From Chamaea fasciata (taxonomy: Eukaryota; Chordata; Aves; Passeriformes; Sylviidae), in contig JARCOQ010000005.1 in the NCBI GenBank assembly GCA_029207755.1, forward strand, positions 52,045,563 to 52,109,562: DNA of 64,000 bases. Direction: 5' to 3'. Numbering within the stretch: position 1 is the stretch's first letter; every line of letters begins with the position of its first letter. The translations under genes were made by a program, and so were the position numbers. The notes beneath the pieces are model-generated. The model saw nothing but the letters and a program-made list of their open reading frames with translations. It was not told the origin of the DNA and did no database searches. Positions 40,016 through 52,424 of the stretch are shown here, piece after piece.

Positions 40016-43000
40016 CAAGAAAAATGAGATGATATGACACTGTAAAATTACCAGCAAGAGGAATCCAATACTAAAAACATTAACATTCCAGATTCTCAGA
40101 TAAATCCCCCTACCCCTCATGTCTAAAACCCCAAATGGAATTGTGAAGAACACCATCAACATGAAGACCATTTTCACCCGTAAAATGACTGCAGATTCGT
40201 GGCATTTTCTTCACTGTTTGTGACAGGGAGGTGACAACAACTTTCTATTATTAAAGCTAATAAACAGAGAAATCCTTGTCACCATTGTTCTCTCTCACCA
40301 AACAAACCAAATTTGTCACTGATGGCACACTGAACATTAAACTAAGTAAAGAGAAGGTACAGGGTGAAATCCTGGTCTCTCTGGAACCACTGGACCTTGG
40401 AGCCTGACTTGAACATCCCTGTAAGGGAAGTTACTCAGTATCTGAGCAAAATCTAATTTTTTTTCTCTTCTGTGCACCGTACGAAAGCATCCTGATGATC
40501 AACACTTGTGGATTCTGAGTGTCCTTCACAGGACCAGATGATCAATACTCCTGGAATACTTAGTAAATCTTTTCTAAGTATGACCAAACAGTTATTTTTG
40601 GGCAATGGGAGAATGTGAGCAGTCATTGTGGCAATGGGAGGGTGTTGAAAGTGCATGTGAAAATTAAGTTGATAAAGAAAAAAAAAAGAGGATTCATGGA
40701 AGAATAAATTCATCAAATCACCTTAAAAGTAGGGTCAGTTTTATAATACAGTCATAAGTCAAAAAATAAAATTTTCAGGTCAGCAGCTGAGTCAATCCTT
40801 GGTGGTTTTGTACAAATAGAAAGCCTCATGTCTTTTCCTTAAATTGAACTCAAATTGATTTGAATCTCTTGTTTTCTGAAAAGGGCTGTCAACTTCCTCA
40901 GTGAGTATTTACTTAGTAAAAGCTAACCTGCTATTTAAAGTGTTGCAAAAATGGCTTAACTGAAGTCTTATTTTCAGTCTGTTTAAATCAACAATTGCAG
41001 TCTTGTGTAGCTGCACTTAAATCAATACACAGCTGCCTTATAAAACTCCACCCTTTGAATTAAGCTAGATCAACATAAGTGAGTTGTAAATCAATTTAAC
41101 TGTGTCCACACGTGAATTTGCTTGATGTTTCATGAAATTGGTTTAAAGAAAAAAATCCAACTGTAACCATTGCCACTTTCCTTTGCAGGCAAAACCTTTA
41201 TTATGTTAGTTTATTTGGAGCTAGAACTCTTCTGGCAAATGTATTGAATGGCCAGCAGAACTCTGCAGCTGAAGTGATGAACATCAACCTGAATTCTTGG
41301 TCTTGGTATGGATTTGACTGATAATTTTTTTTTGCAAGAAGCCACATTTCTCCCTCAATGAGATTTAACCCATGCATTTGTCTTCCCAAATGGGTTGGGA
41401 TTTTTTTGTTCTAGAGTAAGCTGATTAACTTAATCCAAACAGGATTTCACCCTACATTTTTACACTGTCAGTAGTTGCACAGGCTCCTCACATCAGCAGT
41501 TATGTTCTTAATGAAATAACCTGGCCTTTCAGTTTGATTTATGAACACAAGCAAGGAAAATTTTAAATTCAGTTAGAAAAATTATCCATGTATTTTCTAG
41601 CCAGGATGTCCTAGTAGGGTTTCCTTTGTATCTAGGAAATTGATGCTCCCATTAATTTATAGCTTCTAACAACAGCGATCTTCAGTTTGTTCCTCATTAA
41701 AAAACATTAGTTCTAATTAAAGCCCCCACTTTTTGTACTTCTGGAAACTGTGTAGAGAATAATCATTCTTGTGCATGTATCTATTCCTTAGTGAACTGAT
41801 ATTTGTTTTCCTATCCAGAATCATGGTACTTCTCCTATAAGTGACTCATTTTGGTAGATACTTTCAAAAGGGAGCAGAAAATAAAAAGTTCAGGCTTGGA
41901 CAACCCCAATTCTTAATGTCTTATCTGAAAATCACAAGCATACAGCCATGAGAAACATATATGTACAAAGCCAAATAGATCTCTATGGCTTTGTCTAGAC
42001 TTTTATTTCCCCCAAGCTATTGCTGCTCCCTGTAGACTTTCCATGGACAACAGGCAAAGGCAATTCCAGCTACAGTCACACTTCTTTTGGTGTTGTGCTC
42101 ATCCCCATCACATGTCCTGCACAGCACTCAGAAATTCAGTAGGAGCATGAGAAATTAGTAGTGGCGTGGCCTTTCACACCCATTTGACCTGGAATAATGT
42201 ATACATCTAGCAGCATTAATTTTATATATGCTCATTATTTCCTACCTGCACTACAGGGCAACCCCAGATTTCCCAATGCCAGAGCCTAACGAATATTTTC
42301 TGTGGTATGGAAGGAATTACTTTTCTGTAGTGAACTCCTCTTTGTTGCTCTGTTTCCTGTAGTGGGCTCCTCTTTGTTGTTCTGAGTTGTGGTTTTCTGT
42401 AGGCAGTCTGAAGGGAACTTCAATAAAAACAGAGATATGGGAAGAAAACACACTGAAAATGTACCAAGGGCAAAACTTTCTGCCAAGCAGAGCCCCCTCA
42501 GGGCTGTTATTCCCAGCACAGGGTGAGAACACTGTTCTTAGTATAACACTATTCCAGACATCCAAATGCTTGGAGATTTTTAAGGTGGTTTAGAAAACCA
42601 CCTTGGACTTTCTGCAAGTACTTAAACCTGTACTAGTACAGTTATCTTCAGTAAAATATCCATATAGTGAAGAAATGCAACCAAGAGAAAAAATAATCAG
42701 ACTTGACATGTTTCATTACCACACATGGAAGTTCACAATGTCTTGTTTGTTGGCATCAGCATGGAGATTCAGACCAACTATAACCTCTGGAGACAGCCCT
42801 CCTTCATTTTGATGTTTTTCTGCCTCTTTCTCACCTAGACTCAGCCTTTCCCATCTCTTATTCCTTGTCTTTTGTACACATTTTTGTCCTATCAGCTCAG
42901 TCTCTCAAATCAGAACGTTTTCCTCTTTTCATCTTCCTTCCCTATGTTTTTTGTCCCAGATCTTACTTTTCCTCTGACAGGGCTGAACATGTAAAATTTT

Positions 43001-43125
43001 CTTAAGAAAGGATGTTCTTTGTTGTTTGAGGCTTTTGAGCCTAATCAACAAGAGTGGAGATTTAATTGGTGAAACAGAGAGCAGCCATCAAGCTGCAAGT
43101 GATGCTCAGGTGTTAAAAAAATAAA
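40013..43125. other. Non-coding AT-rich DNA
   Basis: No gene is supported. The only internal structure seen is the 32-bp tandem duplication at 42321-42386. Confidence 0.5.
42321..42386. repeat. Two-copy 32-bp tandem duplication
   Basis: The word CTGTAGTG, four bases that differ between copies (AACT then GGCT), and CCTCTTTGTTG recur 32 bases apart. The two copies differ at a few positions. This is a small local duplication with no coding meaning. Confidence 0.75.
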
Positions 43126-43171
43126 TGTGGGTAGAACAATAAATAGAATAAATAGAAAAAAATAAATAGCA

Positions 43172-43212
<41 letters not shown>

Positions 43213-43310
43213 AAAAAAAACCAAAAAAAAAAAAAAAAAAACAAAAAAAAAAACAAAAAAAAAAAAAAAAAAAAAAAAAACAAAAAAAAAAACAACCCTG
43301 TGGGTAGAAC
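43126..43310 (+). mobile_element. A-rich insertion flanked by a perfect 12-bp direct repeat
   Basis: TGTGGGTAGAAC occurs at 43126-43137 and again, without mismatch, at 43299-43310. The 161 bases between are nearly pure A-rich DNA: first AATAAATAG-type words, then from about 43170 long A runs broken by single C and CC residues, ending AACAACCC. The direct repeats look like a target-site duplication, and the content looks like a retroposed poly(A) tract that later expanded. A slippage-generated low-complexity block beside a chance duplication is the alternative. No body sequence from a known element or gene is visible. Confidence 0.45.
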
Positions 43311-46300
43311 TGCCTTGTTAAGGTTTAAGGTTTAGGGCTGGACATGCCTCAATTATCTCAGCCCAGGGGGAGGCTGACAAAGCTTGGGAAGAAGGATGTC
43401 CAGTGGTGATGGACACAAAGAAGACAGAATTTATGGACCACAGGGACATCTGGAAGAGCTCCCAAGACAAAGAAGTTCCTGCCCAGCTCCTGCTGCCACC
43501 TTTTCCTTCAGTCTTATGCCTTCTAAAAATATCTCCAAAAATGGTTTGATTCTCACGCTACTGGTCCATGAGGCAATGGTAAATAGTCTAGGAAATAATT
43601 TGATTTTCAGATAAAGTATGTTTTTATTCAGATGGTGACACACAAGGAATTCAGATGGTTGAGAGGCTTTATTGAGCAGCAGACTTAGGAACTCCTGCTC
43701 CAGAAACTGTTTCCATGGTTAATTTGACAATAAACTTTTTCTTGTCACTTATGTGTCTTTTTGACTATGTAGAAAGACCTTTTTTCAGCCTCAGATTTAT
43801 AACCCGTTGGGTTGGCAAAATCTTTTATGAATTCCTTAACTGTGCATTTTGGCCTGACTTCATCTTTCATGCAAAGCATCAATTCTATTTCTGTTCCCCA
43901 AACCCATCTATTTTTACATGGAGGCTTTGTGTGTTACTCTCTACGTGGTCCTGGCTGCCACATTCCCAGACTTCATCCAGTCCCACATTTTCCAGAGTAT
44001 TGTCTTCCCAAAAACTCCCATTTCCCGTGACCCTATTTCCAAGCTAGCAGCTTCTCAGTTCCTACTATTGTCTTGAGTCTCTACCTGGCACTTATCCCAC
44101 TGCTTCCAGGCACATAAATCTCTTCCTTGTCTTTTCCTTTTGCTTTTAAGAGTATTCCTCCTCTTGTTCCTGCAAACCCAGCTCCCTCCTCGTAGAGGTT
44201 CTCCAGCTGAATCCGAGCTGAGCCCCCCTCTCTACTCCAGCCTCAGCCCTTGCTTTTTTATGCTGCCGTTCCCATCACTTTCAGCAGAAACAAAGAATTC
44301 CTGTGTGATGGCAGTGTAAAATCATACACTGGGGCTTATTTGCTGATAAACAAGTTTTATCCCATTCTCTTTGAAGAACTTTTACTCTAGCATATTTGGG
44401 GAAGCCTTTTAAATTGTTTCAGAATAGCAAATAGTATTTTTTCCCCCTCTCTGCATTCCCAAATGCTGCCTGATTCCCAGGATCTCAGCTAGAACTTTGC
44501 AATTAGGCAATTTTCAAACTTGTCAAAGCTGCAGACAATACGAGGCCAGACAATGCAGCATAGACATAACACATTAGACTGAGTGTTCCAGTTATAAAAT
44601 AAGACAAGTTGTGCATAATAGGGGAAGAAGCGAATGAGGGCAGAGGGGGAAGTGAAGGGCTCCAATTCCTTCCTCAGCCTCAGTGGTTCTCAAGCAACTG
44701 GATGGAGCTGCAGGCTCCGAGTGGGTTGGAATCTGTCTCATTACTTTCTGGGGTGGAAAGCTGCTCCTTCTGCCCTGTTCCTTCCCCAGACAAACACCCT
44801 TTTTTCTATTCTGGGCTTGAGCTTATTTCTCCATTTCCTGTAAAATCATACTCTTCATGCAGGCAAGATCCCTGCAGCTCTTAAAATCCAGAGTCGCAGT
44901 GACCTGATGTAATACAGTTCAGCAAATAAACAAAGCAAATGGGATTTGTTCACGATATTTTTCTCCTAAAGACCATTTTAATTCTTGTGCCTGCCTCTGC
45001 TCCTTCAGCTGCCTGACTGCTGGACAGTCCCAGGAAACACTTAACCACTGCCCTATTTCCTTTATTATGGTACTCTCAGGCCCTGGAGAAAAAGGACTCT
45101 GGCAGCTCAAACTCTGTATTGCGTCTGATAAAATTGATATTTGTATTTTTGTGCAAAGCCATCAGGGAGCCACAAAAACACCTCTTATTACAGCATGCTC
45201 TGCCACTAGGGCCCTTTCATGGGGTGACCTACTCCCTCAAAGAGCCTCAGACTGATGCACTTCTTCACTAGCAAAGTGTTGTAGGGCCTTCTGGGCCCTG
45301 TGACTGTCCAGAAGTATCTGATCTAATTTCTTAATTTTAATTGTTGCTACAGGAGCAAAGGCAGCAATTCAGAGCAGTATTTAGCACTGGGGGGAGGAGA
45401 ACACATTCCACTTTGCCTGAAATAATTTGGATTTCTTTGAACGATAGACAGGGTGCTAACCAGAACTGCACAGGAGACCTCTACAAATGTTATTAATTTA
45501 TTTTTAATATGGTAGGATAGTATATACAGAGGGGCAACAGAAAATGCAGAGGTATTTATGCAGAATATTAATTTTTGTATTTAAAATTCTTTCTGCAGCA
45601 GCTCAGAGGCAGATGACACTCCCTGTTCACCTCACTGGGAGAACTCAGGGTTTAAATAAGGCTTCTTTAACTAGTTAAAATTTCTTGGCAGTTTATTACC
45701 TTGGTCCTTAATTACATTCATTTCCCTGTGGAGATTCCTTTGACAGAGACTCTCCATCACATGACTGCTGGAAGATTTCCAACAATTCACATTTTCCCCC
45801 ATTAATTTTAGACTCAAATATCGACTTGTTTTGGGACTGAAGCGACAATAAGACTGAATTTCTGATTTGTAGAGCTGGGTATACATGTCCTGGGGTACAG
45901 CATATATTATTAATTCATGCCCCATTGGACGAGTGAAATGTCTGCTGTCTAGGGAAACTCTCAAAGTTTGTGTTTCAGCAGCAAATCAAAAGGAATAATG
46001 TGATGATGGCTTAATGCCTCTGAAGATAATGGAAGTGTCAGAGACTCTTTAGCTCATGATGTGAGAAGATGGTGAGAGAGTACAAGACCTGAATGCTGGA
46101 ACTGAGCACAGGCTGAAACACTAGTTTGTAGATGGTGGAGGATAAACCTCCTTTTCTCCGTGTAAGCCACACTGATCACTGGATTGCTTGCAGTGGTGTA
46201 AATAAGTTTCAATGGTTATGGAAGTTTTGAACAAATCCAATTTGACTTGGAGGCAAAATGAAGCTCAAAGGCATTTTCAGACTCATGGTGTCTATACCAG

Positions 46301-47516
46301 TTCTTAAACACCTGTCTGCCAGCACTGCTGAGAAGAGATCGCAGCCTGAAGTCACAGCACAGCATCACTGGTCCATCCAGGGCTTTCCTCAGCCTCACTC
46401 TTTAAAAACAATTCCAAGCACCTCTTAGAAAAGAAGTTTAAGGAATGCTACATGGATTCCTGTGACAGGAAACGTCCTCCAGGCTTCCCCTGCTTTCAAA
46501 TTCTTAACTGCCTTCTCATCTGATGATGAAAGTGCCTGTGCCGTGCTACCACAATTTGTGGAATGCTACAAAAGCTCCCGGCAATTTCTGGATAAGTAAC
46601 CCCCCACGGCAGCGTGCGCCTACCCAGCAGGTCCTTGGGTTCTGAGAACTGAAAAAAAATTCTTTCATTTCCTCAGAAATCTTTGGATGATGTTAATAAT
46701 TTACCATGTCATATTATGGAGGGCTACTGTTCGACCCAAAAGGGCTGCTTAATCAGGCCTTTCAACCATAATCAGATGAGAAATGCCTGCTTTTCCAGCT
46801 AATTCCCAGAAATAATGCCTGTCCATAAAGGAGGGATTGAGCCTGAAATAAATGAACTTTTTGAAATCATAGTGCTATTAGCCAGAGATTGCTATGTATC
46901 TGGAAACAGAGCCTGCAATGCCAGATAGAACAGAATAATTAGCTTTTGTTTATGAAGGACTCCTAAAATTTCTCTATGCTATTTTAACTTTTTACTAGGA
47001 TATATCTGGTAGTTTCTGTGTTATATAGGTTGAAGGGGGAGTGGGGGTGAGAATGCTTGTTTAGTTTTCACTGGCAAGTTCTTTTTCGTCTGTAAGATTT
47101 TTGAAGCATGTCTCTAGCAGAAATGTAAAATCCCCAGTGTCTGTTCCTTGCATGTGTTTCCATTCAGAGGGTTACAGATGCTCAATCACAGGAAACAGTC
47201 GTGGCAACACAAGAGACAGAGAAAAATAACAAGGCACTGCAAAGAAGGAAATCTGCACGAGTACAGGACACAGAAAATGGCAAAAGGATAGATAATCTAC
47301 ATGGACTGGATATATAAACTTCCAGGTATTACTTACCTGTACATCTTGCAATGTAATTATGTAATTCCAGCACAATTGTAGTTTTAGCTGGTTTATGACT
47401 TTGGGGTCAGACGTACCCAGAAAGGAATCAAAGCATGAAAGCAATCACAATAGCCATGTGTGTGATTTAAGGCATAGATATTAGAAAAGCCAATTAAAAA
47501 AGGAAAACCCTGAAAA

Positions 47517-47520
<4 letters not shown>
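43311..47520. other. Non-coding DNA
   Basis: No gene is supported. The stretch 46720-46960 is rich in homeobox-like and MEF2-like AT words (CTTAATCAGG, ATAATTAGC) and reads like a conserved non-coding element. Conservation cannot be tested here. Confidence 0.5.

Positions 47521-47551
<31 letters not shown>
47521..47551. repeat. (TA)15 microsatellite
   Basis: Fifteen perfect TA units are followed by TTTAATTTTT. Confidence 0.95.
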
Positions 47552-47554
<3 letters not shown>

Positions 47555-50500
47555 ATTTTTTTCCATTATTTGAGATGGAGGCAGGGCTGGGATATGGTGA
47601 GCAGATGTGATGTAGATGTCCTGATGTCCTGGTCAGGAGCTTTTCCAACACTCAGTACCTTCCCTGATCATTTGGTATTATACCTAGGAGAGCAAGTACT
47701 TAGAAGGGACCTGGGAAATGAAAATTTAGAAAGCTTGGTGGGTTTTAGCTGATGTCAAATTATTCCTATCTATTATTTCTTTAGTAAGTTTGCCAAATGC
47801 AGCAAATTGCTTGTGAGACTTCGGTTTGAATTGAGGCATTTGACACTGTGAGCGCTCTGTATCCTCACTAAGAGACTTCACATGCAGAGACTATTTCCTT
47901 TCCCATCAGAAAGGCTGAGAAAAATAACCGAATTTAAACAAGCCTATTGCCATGAATTGTGAACTTTCCTATTAAGACTCCTGTCTTGTGCCACGTTGTT
48001 ATACTCAAGGTCTGAGTGTTTTTGAGGAGCTCTGACTACAAAATAGGGACAGGGAATCTCAGATTCCAGGTGAGAGGAAGTGGGAAAACAGGGGAATGGA
48101 CTGGGCCTGTGAAAAAGAGGGGATGGGCAGGAGCAAAACAGGAGCATCTGAGAGCAAAATGAAAGCTAAAGGTGGTAAAGTAAAGAAAAAGAAGAGCTGC
48201 AGATGGGCAGAAATCAGAGTACCCCATAGCTCAGTAGCCCTTCTTATCTTTATTTCTTTCCAGCCATCAGTGCATCACTCAGGTTATTCCCGCATCACCT
48301 GGTGCGTTCTGCAAGAGCAGCTTGCTTTGATGAGTCCAGAACGTGGATTCATCTGTCCCCCTGGACTCTGAGAAAGCAGACAGGGTGGCACGGCAGGGTT
48401 TTCTGCAAGCACTCCTCCTCTAAAGCAAAGTGAGTGCTTTCCTGCAGGGAGACACCTCTTAGGTGCACTTCAGTGCGGAGATAACAGCGCACTATCAGCA
48501 AACAAATTATCTCTATTGATCTGCCCGGTTAGGTGTGCCTGCCAACAGGTCATTAACTCCCTGCCAGGGCTGGAGGAACCTAAAACCTGATAGCACGGTT
48601 TAAATGCATCCTTCCTGCCACGATTTCATTGCCTCAGGAAGAACCCTGTGGAACTGGCCTTTTCTCTCTTGCTGGACCATTCCACATCCCAACTTGCTAT
48701 ACCTATTCCAGGAGATAATAAAAGAATGTGCTTGGAGGGGGGAAGGTTTTTAGATGTGTTAGTCACGGCCACTGGTCAGGCTTTTATTACAAGTAGAGTA
48801 GGCAACTGTAACAACTAGAAGGAGCCTGGTGAGAAACAAACAAACCAGTCCAAATATTAAAGCTTTCTTCTGGTTTCTGCAAAGGATGCACTTTGAGTTG
48901 GAATTGCCATTGGGCTGAAAAGTTCATTGAGAAGCATAGTTTTTCCTGCTTAGCATATCTCCTGGAAAATATGAGCTGTCTTCTTGCTTGTTTTGTGCCG
49001 AAATTTTTTAAAATAATTGTTTTAATACACTGTGTTCCCTAACAAAATTTCTTTTTTTAACACAGACTAACTGCGTTCTCTTATTTTTTTTTAAGGGGAA
49101 TTTGAAGAACGTTTCAATCAGTTCCAGAGGTTTACAGTTCACTGTTGATTTAGAAGACAGTAACCCATCTAACTTACTTCTATTTTTATCAAACAGGGCA
49201 AAAACTTCCTCAGGCAGTGGAGAGAGGCGTAGTTTGAGAGGCTGCTTTTATCTGCCCTCTCAGGAACTCTGGCAGCTGCAGGATGACCTCCTTTGAAGTT
49301 CTCCAGTGTGTTGTATTTAACAAATCCATGTTAAATTTTCAGCTGCCGACAAAGATCTTGCCCTTAATCCAGCGCCAGTGTTCTCCCTTCCAGGTCATTC
49401 TTCCCTGGTGCTGGTGTTTATGAGCCTTTTGTGTTTTAGCAGCTCCTTCAAGCCAGGCAATTGTGTCCTCTTGAGCCTGGAAAGAGAGAAACAGGAGGCA
49501 CCATTCCCAAAGTCTTTCAGTCATTCAGGAATTTGCACCAGTTACCTCCCCATCCTTCCAGAGGTTTTGAAGGAGGAAAGGGCCATCAAGGCCTCCTGGT
49601 GCCGATTGCAGAAGGACTGGGGATGGAAAACACCACAAAATCAGAAGAGGAAAAGGGAAGGCCAAATGTGCAGCTCAGCAGTGCAGTTCCTCGGCCCGGG
49701 AAAGTGTGGGTGACAAGAGTGGACAGAGTTTAAAGAGGGCAATTGGAAGATCAGTGCAAGAGAAATAGTTTCAGGTCGTTAATTACAAAGGATGCTCACG
49801 AGCCACAGACTGTCAGACGTTGGAAGAATGTTGCAGAATTTTCCAAACTTTTGCTCCCCCACAGGGAAGTAATTCTGGCTGTTGTTGATCTTCCATCTGA
49901 CCCAGGACCGGTGGTGTTACATTCCTGAGCAGGTAACCACCCGAACCAGAGCAGGAGGGTGGGGGATTTTACTTTTGGCTTAGGTTCTTTTCTAGGATGG
50001 AAGGTCAGAGGCCAAGATGGGGCACAAAGAATGAGGGACCAAAGTTCTTCTTTGAGGTGTTTGGGTTTTTTTCTTATCAAAACTTCAAACATCAAGTGTG
50101 CTTGGATTCTTTGAACACAGCATGACTTCCCATTTCTTCTTGCCTCTTTTCCCTCTCTAATCTAAACTTATCTATCTATCTAAAGGATCCCTTTAAACTA
50201 ACTTCAGGTACCTGGCTGGAGAATCTATATCTGGATCGAGGTCACTTGGAGGGTGCCTTTGCAGTCAGTGAACCTCCAGTGGGTGATTCATTTCTGAGGT
50301 GGGCTGCACCTCCCTCAGGAAACATGAATTAACCATGTGGGAAACCTAACCTGACCTTGTTTCTAATTTAAGCACATCAGCTAAGTGTCTAACTTGTCAG
50401 GGCCTCAAGTTAGGCAGGAACAGGATTTACTGCCCTTGTACCTTCTCTCCTTTCAGAGATTTATTATTCTCATTTGTCCTGAAAGATATCAGCTCTTTGC

Positions 50501-51698
50501 AATTTCTAATCCATAGATACCATGGCACAGCTGTTGTGACATGGGTATAAAATCAAAATCTCTGATAAATAAAAATAAAGGATAGGTGCTTAGGATCCTC
50601 CATTTCCAGATAGTTTTCATAAACAAAGAACATTATCAGGGTTAAAACAGAACAAGTTTAATAGGCAGAATGGAGATATTTAATTCCCCTTAAAATCCAC
50701 AATTTTGCATTCTACAGCCAACAATGCAGGACCTGCCACAACATGTGGCCAGTCTTCATTTTCTAAGTAAGGGAAGAAGGAGCCATCAGGATTTTATTTG
50801 CCAAACTATTGTTATATCTGTTTCTATTGGAATTCTTGTCTGCTTTAGTAATCGAGCTAATTTTGCACACAATAAAATGTTGTCATGATGACTTGATTTT
50901 GCATTTTCCTGGAGAAAAAAAAAAAAAAGCAGAAGCATAAATGAGGTTTTCTGTAAGAAATCTAATCAAATGGGATTCTTAAAAATGAGCGCTTAATAAT
51001 TCTTATTTGTAATAGAGTACCACTATGGCTACCTCAGATTTCCTTCTGGAAGCATGCAAGAACTTATAAAATTATTCCACCACAGGCAACAAAACGCTAC
51101 AAAGCATTGCTATGATTTTTAGTTTTCTCCTCAAGAATTTCATTAGATGAGCAAGAGCAGCTTTGAGTCTTCAGTTTTGGCAGCATCCACACAGTGTGAG
51201 AGTTAAATGTCGTCTCTCAAGATTTTACAGTTCAGCTTTCATTTGATGAAGGGATGATTCATATATACTTCGTGTTTTCAGAGGGAAAAATCCCCAAAAG
51301 GGTTTGTCTTTTTTTTGAGTGAGGTTTTCATGCTTCCTTTGTCTGGAAGGTTCAAGTATCACATTTTGCAGATGAGAAGATTCCTGTCCAAGCATCGTCA
51401 AATGTACACACTGAGGCTCATCCCTGTTTCTTCACCAGTTATTGTCCCTTTCTCTTGGGATGGTCACAAAACACCAACCAGCACAGGTCTTCCTACAAAT
51501 ACTGGTGGCTGCATGTTTCTGTTTCAGAAGGGCCAAAACCAGGGCTTTTACCAGAAGCTGGAGGGAACTTGAAAACTCTTTCAGACCCTTGCTGTTCTAA
51601 GCTCCTCTCTCACCCAGCTTTGTCCTCTTCTTTAGAAACCTTTGTGCTCTGTTGTAAACACTTGGAGAAAAATTCCACGGGAAAGAAATCAGAGGAAA
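47552..51698. other. Non-coding DNA
   Basis: No gene is supported. Small features are a GATA-site cluster at 48479-48512 (listed separately), a short TCTA run at 50168-50182 and a 14-base A run near 50916. Confidence 0.5.
48479..48512. promoter_or_regulatory. Cluster of three GATA-factor consensus sites
   Basis: AGATAA at 48479-48484 (+), CTATCA at 48492-48497 (a TGATAG site on the minus strand) and TTATCT at 48507-48512 (AGATAA on the minus strand) all fit the WGATAR consensus within 34 bases. An AGGTGTG word resembling a T-box half-site follows about 20 bases later. The sites are real words, but enhancer activity is inference. Confidence 0.3.
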
Positions 51699-52033
51699 GG
51701 GAAGGGAAGGGAAGGGAAGGGAAGGGAAGGGAAGGGAAGGGAAGGGAAGGGAAGGGAAGGGAAGGGAAGGGAAGGGAAGGGAAGGGAAGGGAAGGGAAGG
51801 GAAGGGAAGGGAAGGGAAGGGAAGGGAAGGGAAGGGAAGGGAAGGGAAGGGAAGGGAAGGGAAGGGAAGGGAAGGGAAGGGAAGGGAAGGGAAGGGAAGG
51901 GAAGGGAAGGGAAGGGAAGGGAAGGGAAGGGAAGGGAAGGGAAGGGAAGGGAAGGGAAGGGAAGGGAAGGGAAGGGAAGGGAAGGGAAGGGAAGGGAAGG
52001 GAAGGGAAGGGAAGGGAAGGGAAGGGAAGGGGG
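51699..52033 (+). repeat. (GGGAA)66 uninterrupted pentanucleotide array
   Basis: Sixty-six consecutive GGGAA units run without a single interruption, followed by GGGAAGGGGG at the right edge. On the + strand every unit supplies a G-triplet separated by AA, so the array is a dense G-quadruplex and purine-triplex candidate. Because the period is five, no reading frame meets a stop. The long Gly-Arg-Glu-Lys-like and Pro-Phe-Ser-Leu-like frames across it on both strands are therefore artefacts. A GGAAA unit and an AG-rich lead-in (51687-51698) suggest it grew from a purine seed. The length in the assembly may not be the true length. Confidence 0.97.
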
Positions 52034-52386
52034 TTTTCCTGAACATTTTCTAAGTTTCTACTGCTGTTGTAATACTCAACGAATACAAAACTTTGCACAA
52101 AGCATTGAAAATACTGGAAGCAAAATTGATCAGTAGTGTCAAATATTACTTAACCAGACCAGACTCCTGCTTCTTCCTGGGAAAAGGCTCTTGGTGTCTG
52201 AAATGTGTCTCATACTGCAGTTCTGGTTTTGTCAGCGAGGTTCATGAGTAACTTACTGCGTGAGGCATGAGATGCTGCCTAAAAGAGCAGTATCTGCCTC
52301 CTTGAAACAGCTTTTCACACTCTTTCTCTGTGTCACTCTATATATGTGATATGGCTCAGCTCGTTATCATGAACCAAAGACCATAA

Positions 52387-52424
52387 ATAGAGAGTAAAAG
52401 CTAGTATAGAGAGTAAAAGCTTGC
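52387..52424. repeat. Two-copy 19-bp tandem duplication
   Basis: ATAGAGAGTAAAAGCT occurs twice at a 19-base offset. The copies are identical over 16 bases. Confidence 0.85.

Noticed and set aside
51455..52136. Long open frames on both strands rich in Gly-Arg-Glu-Lys or Pro-Phe-Ser-Leu
   Set aside because: They are translations of the stop-free GGGAA pentanucleotide array. The period of five makes every frame open.
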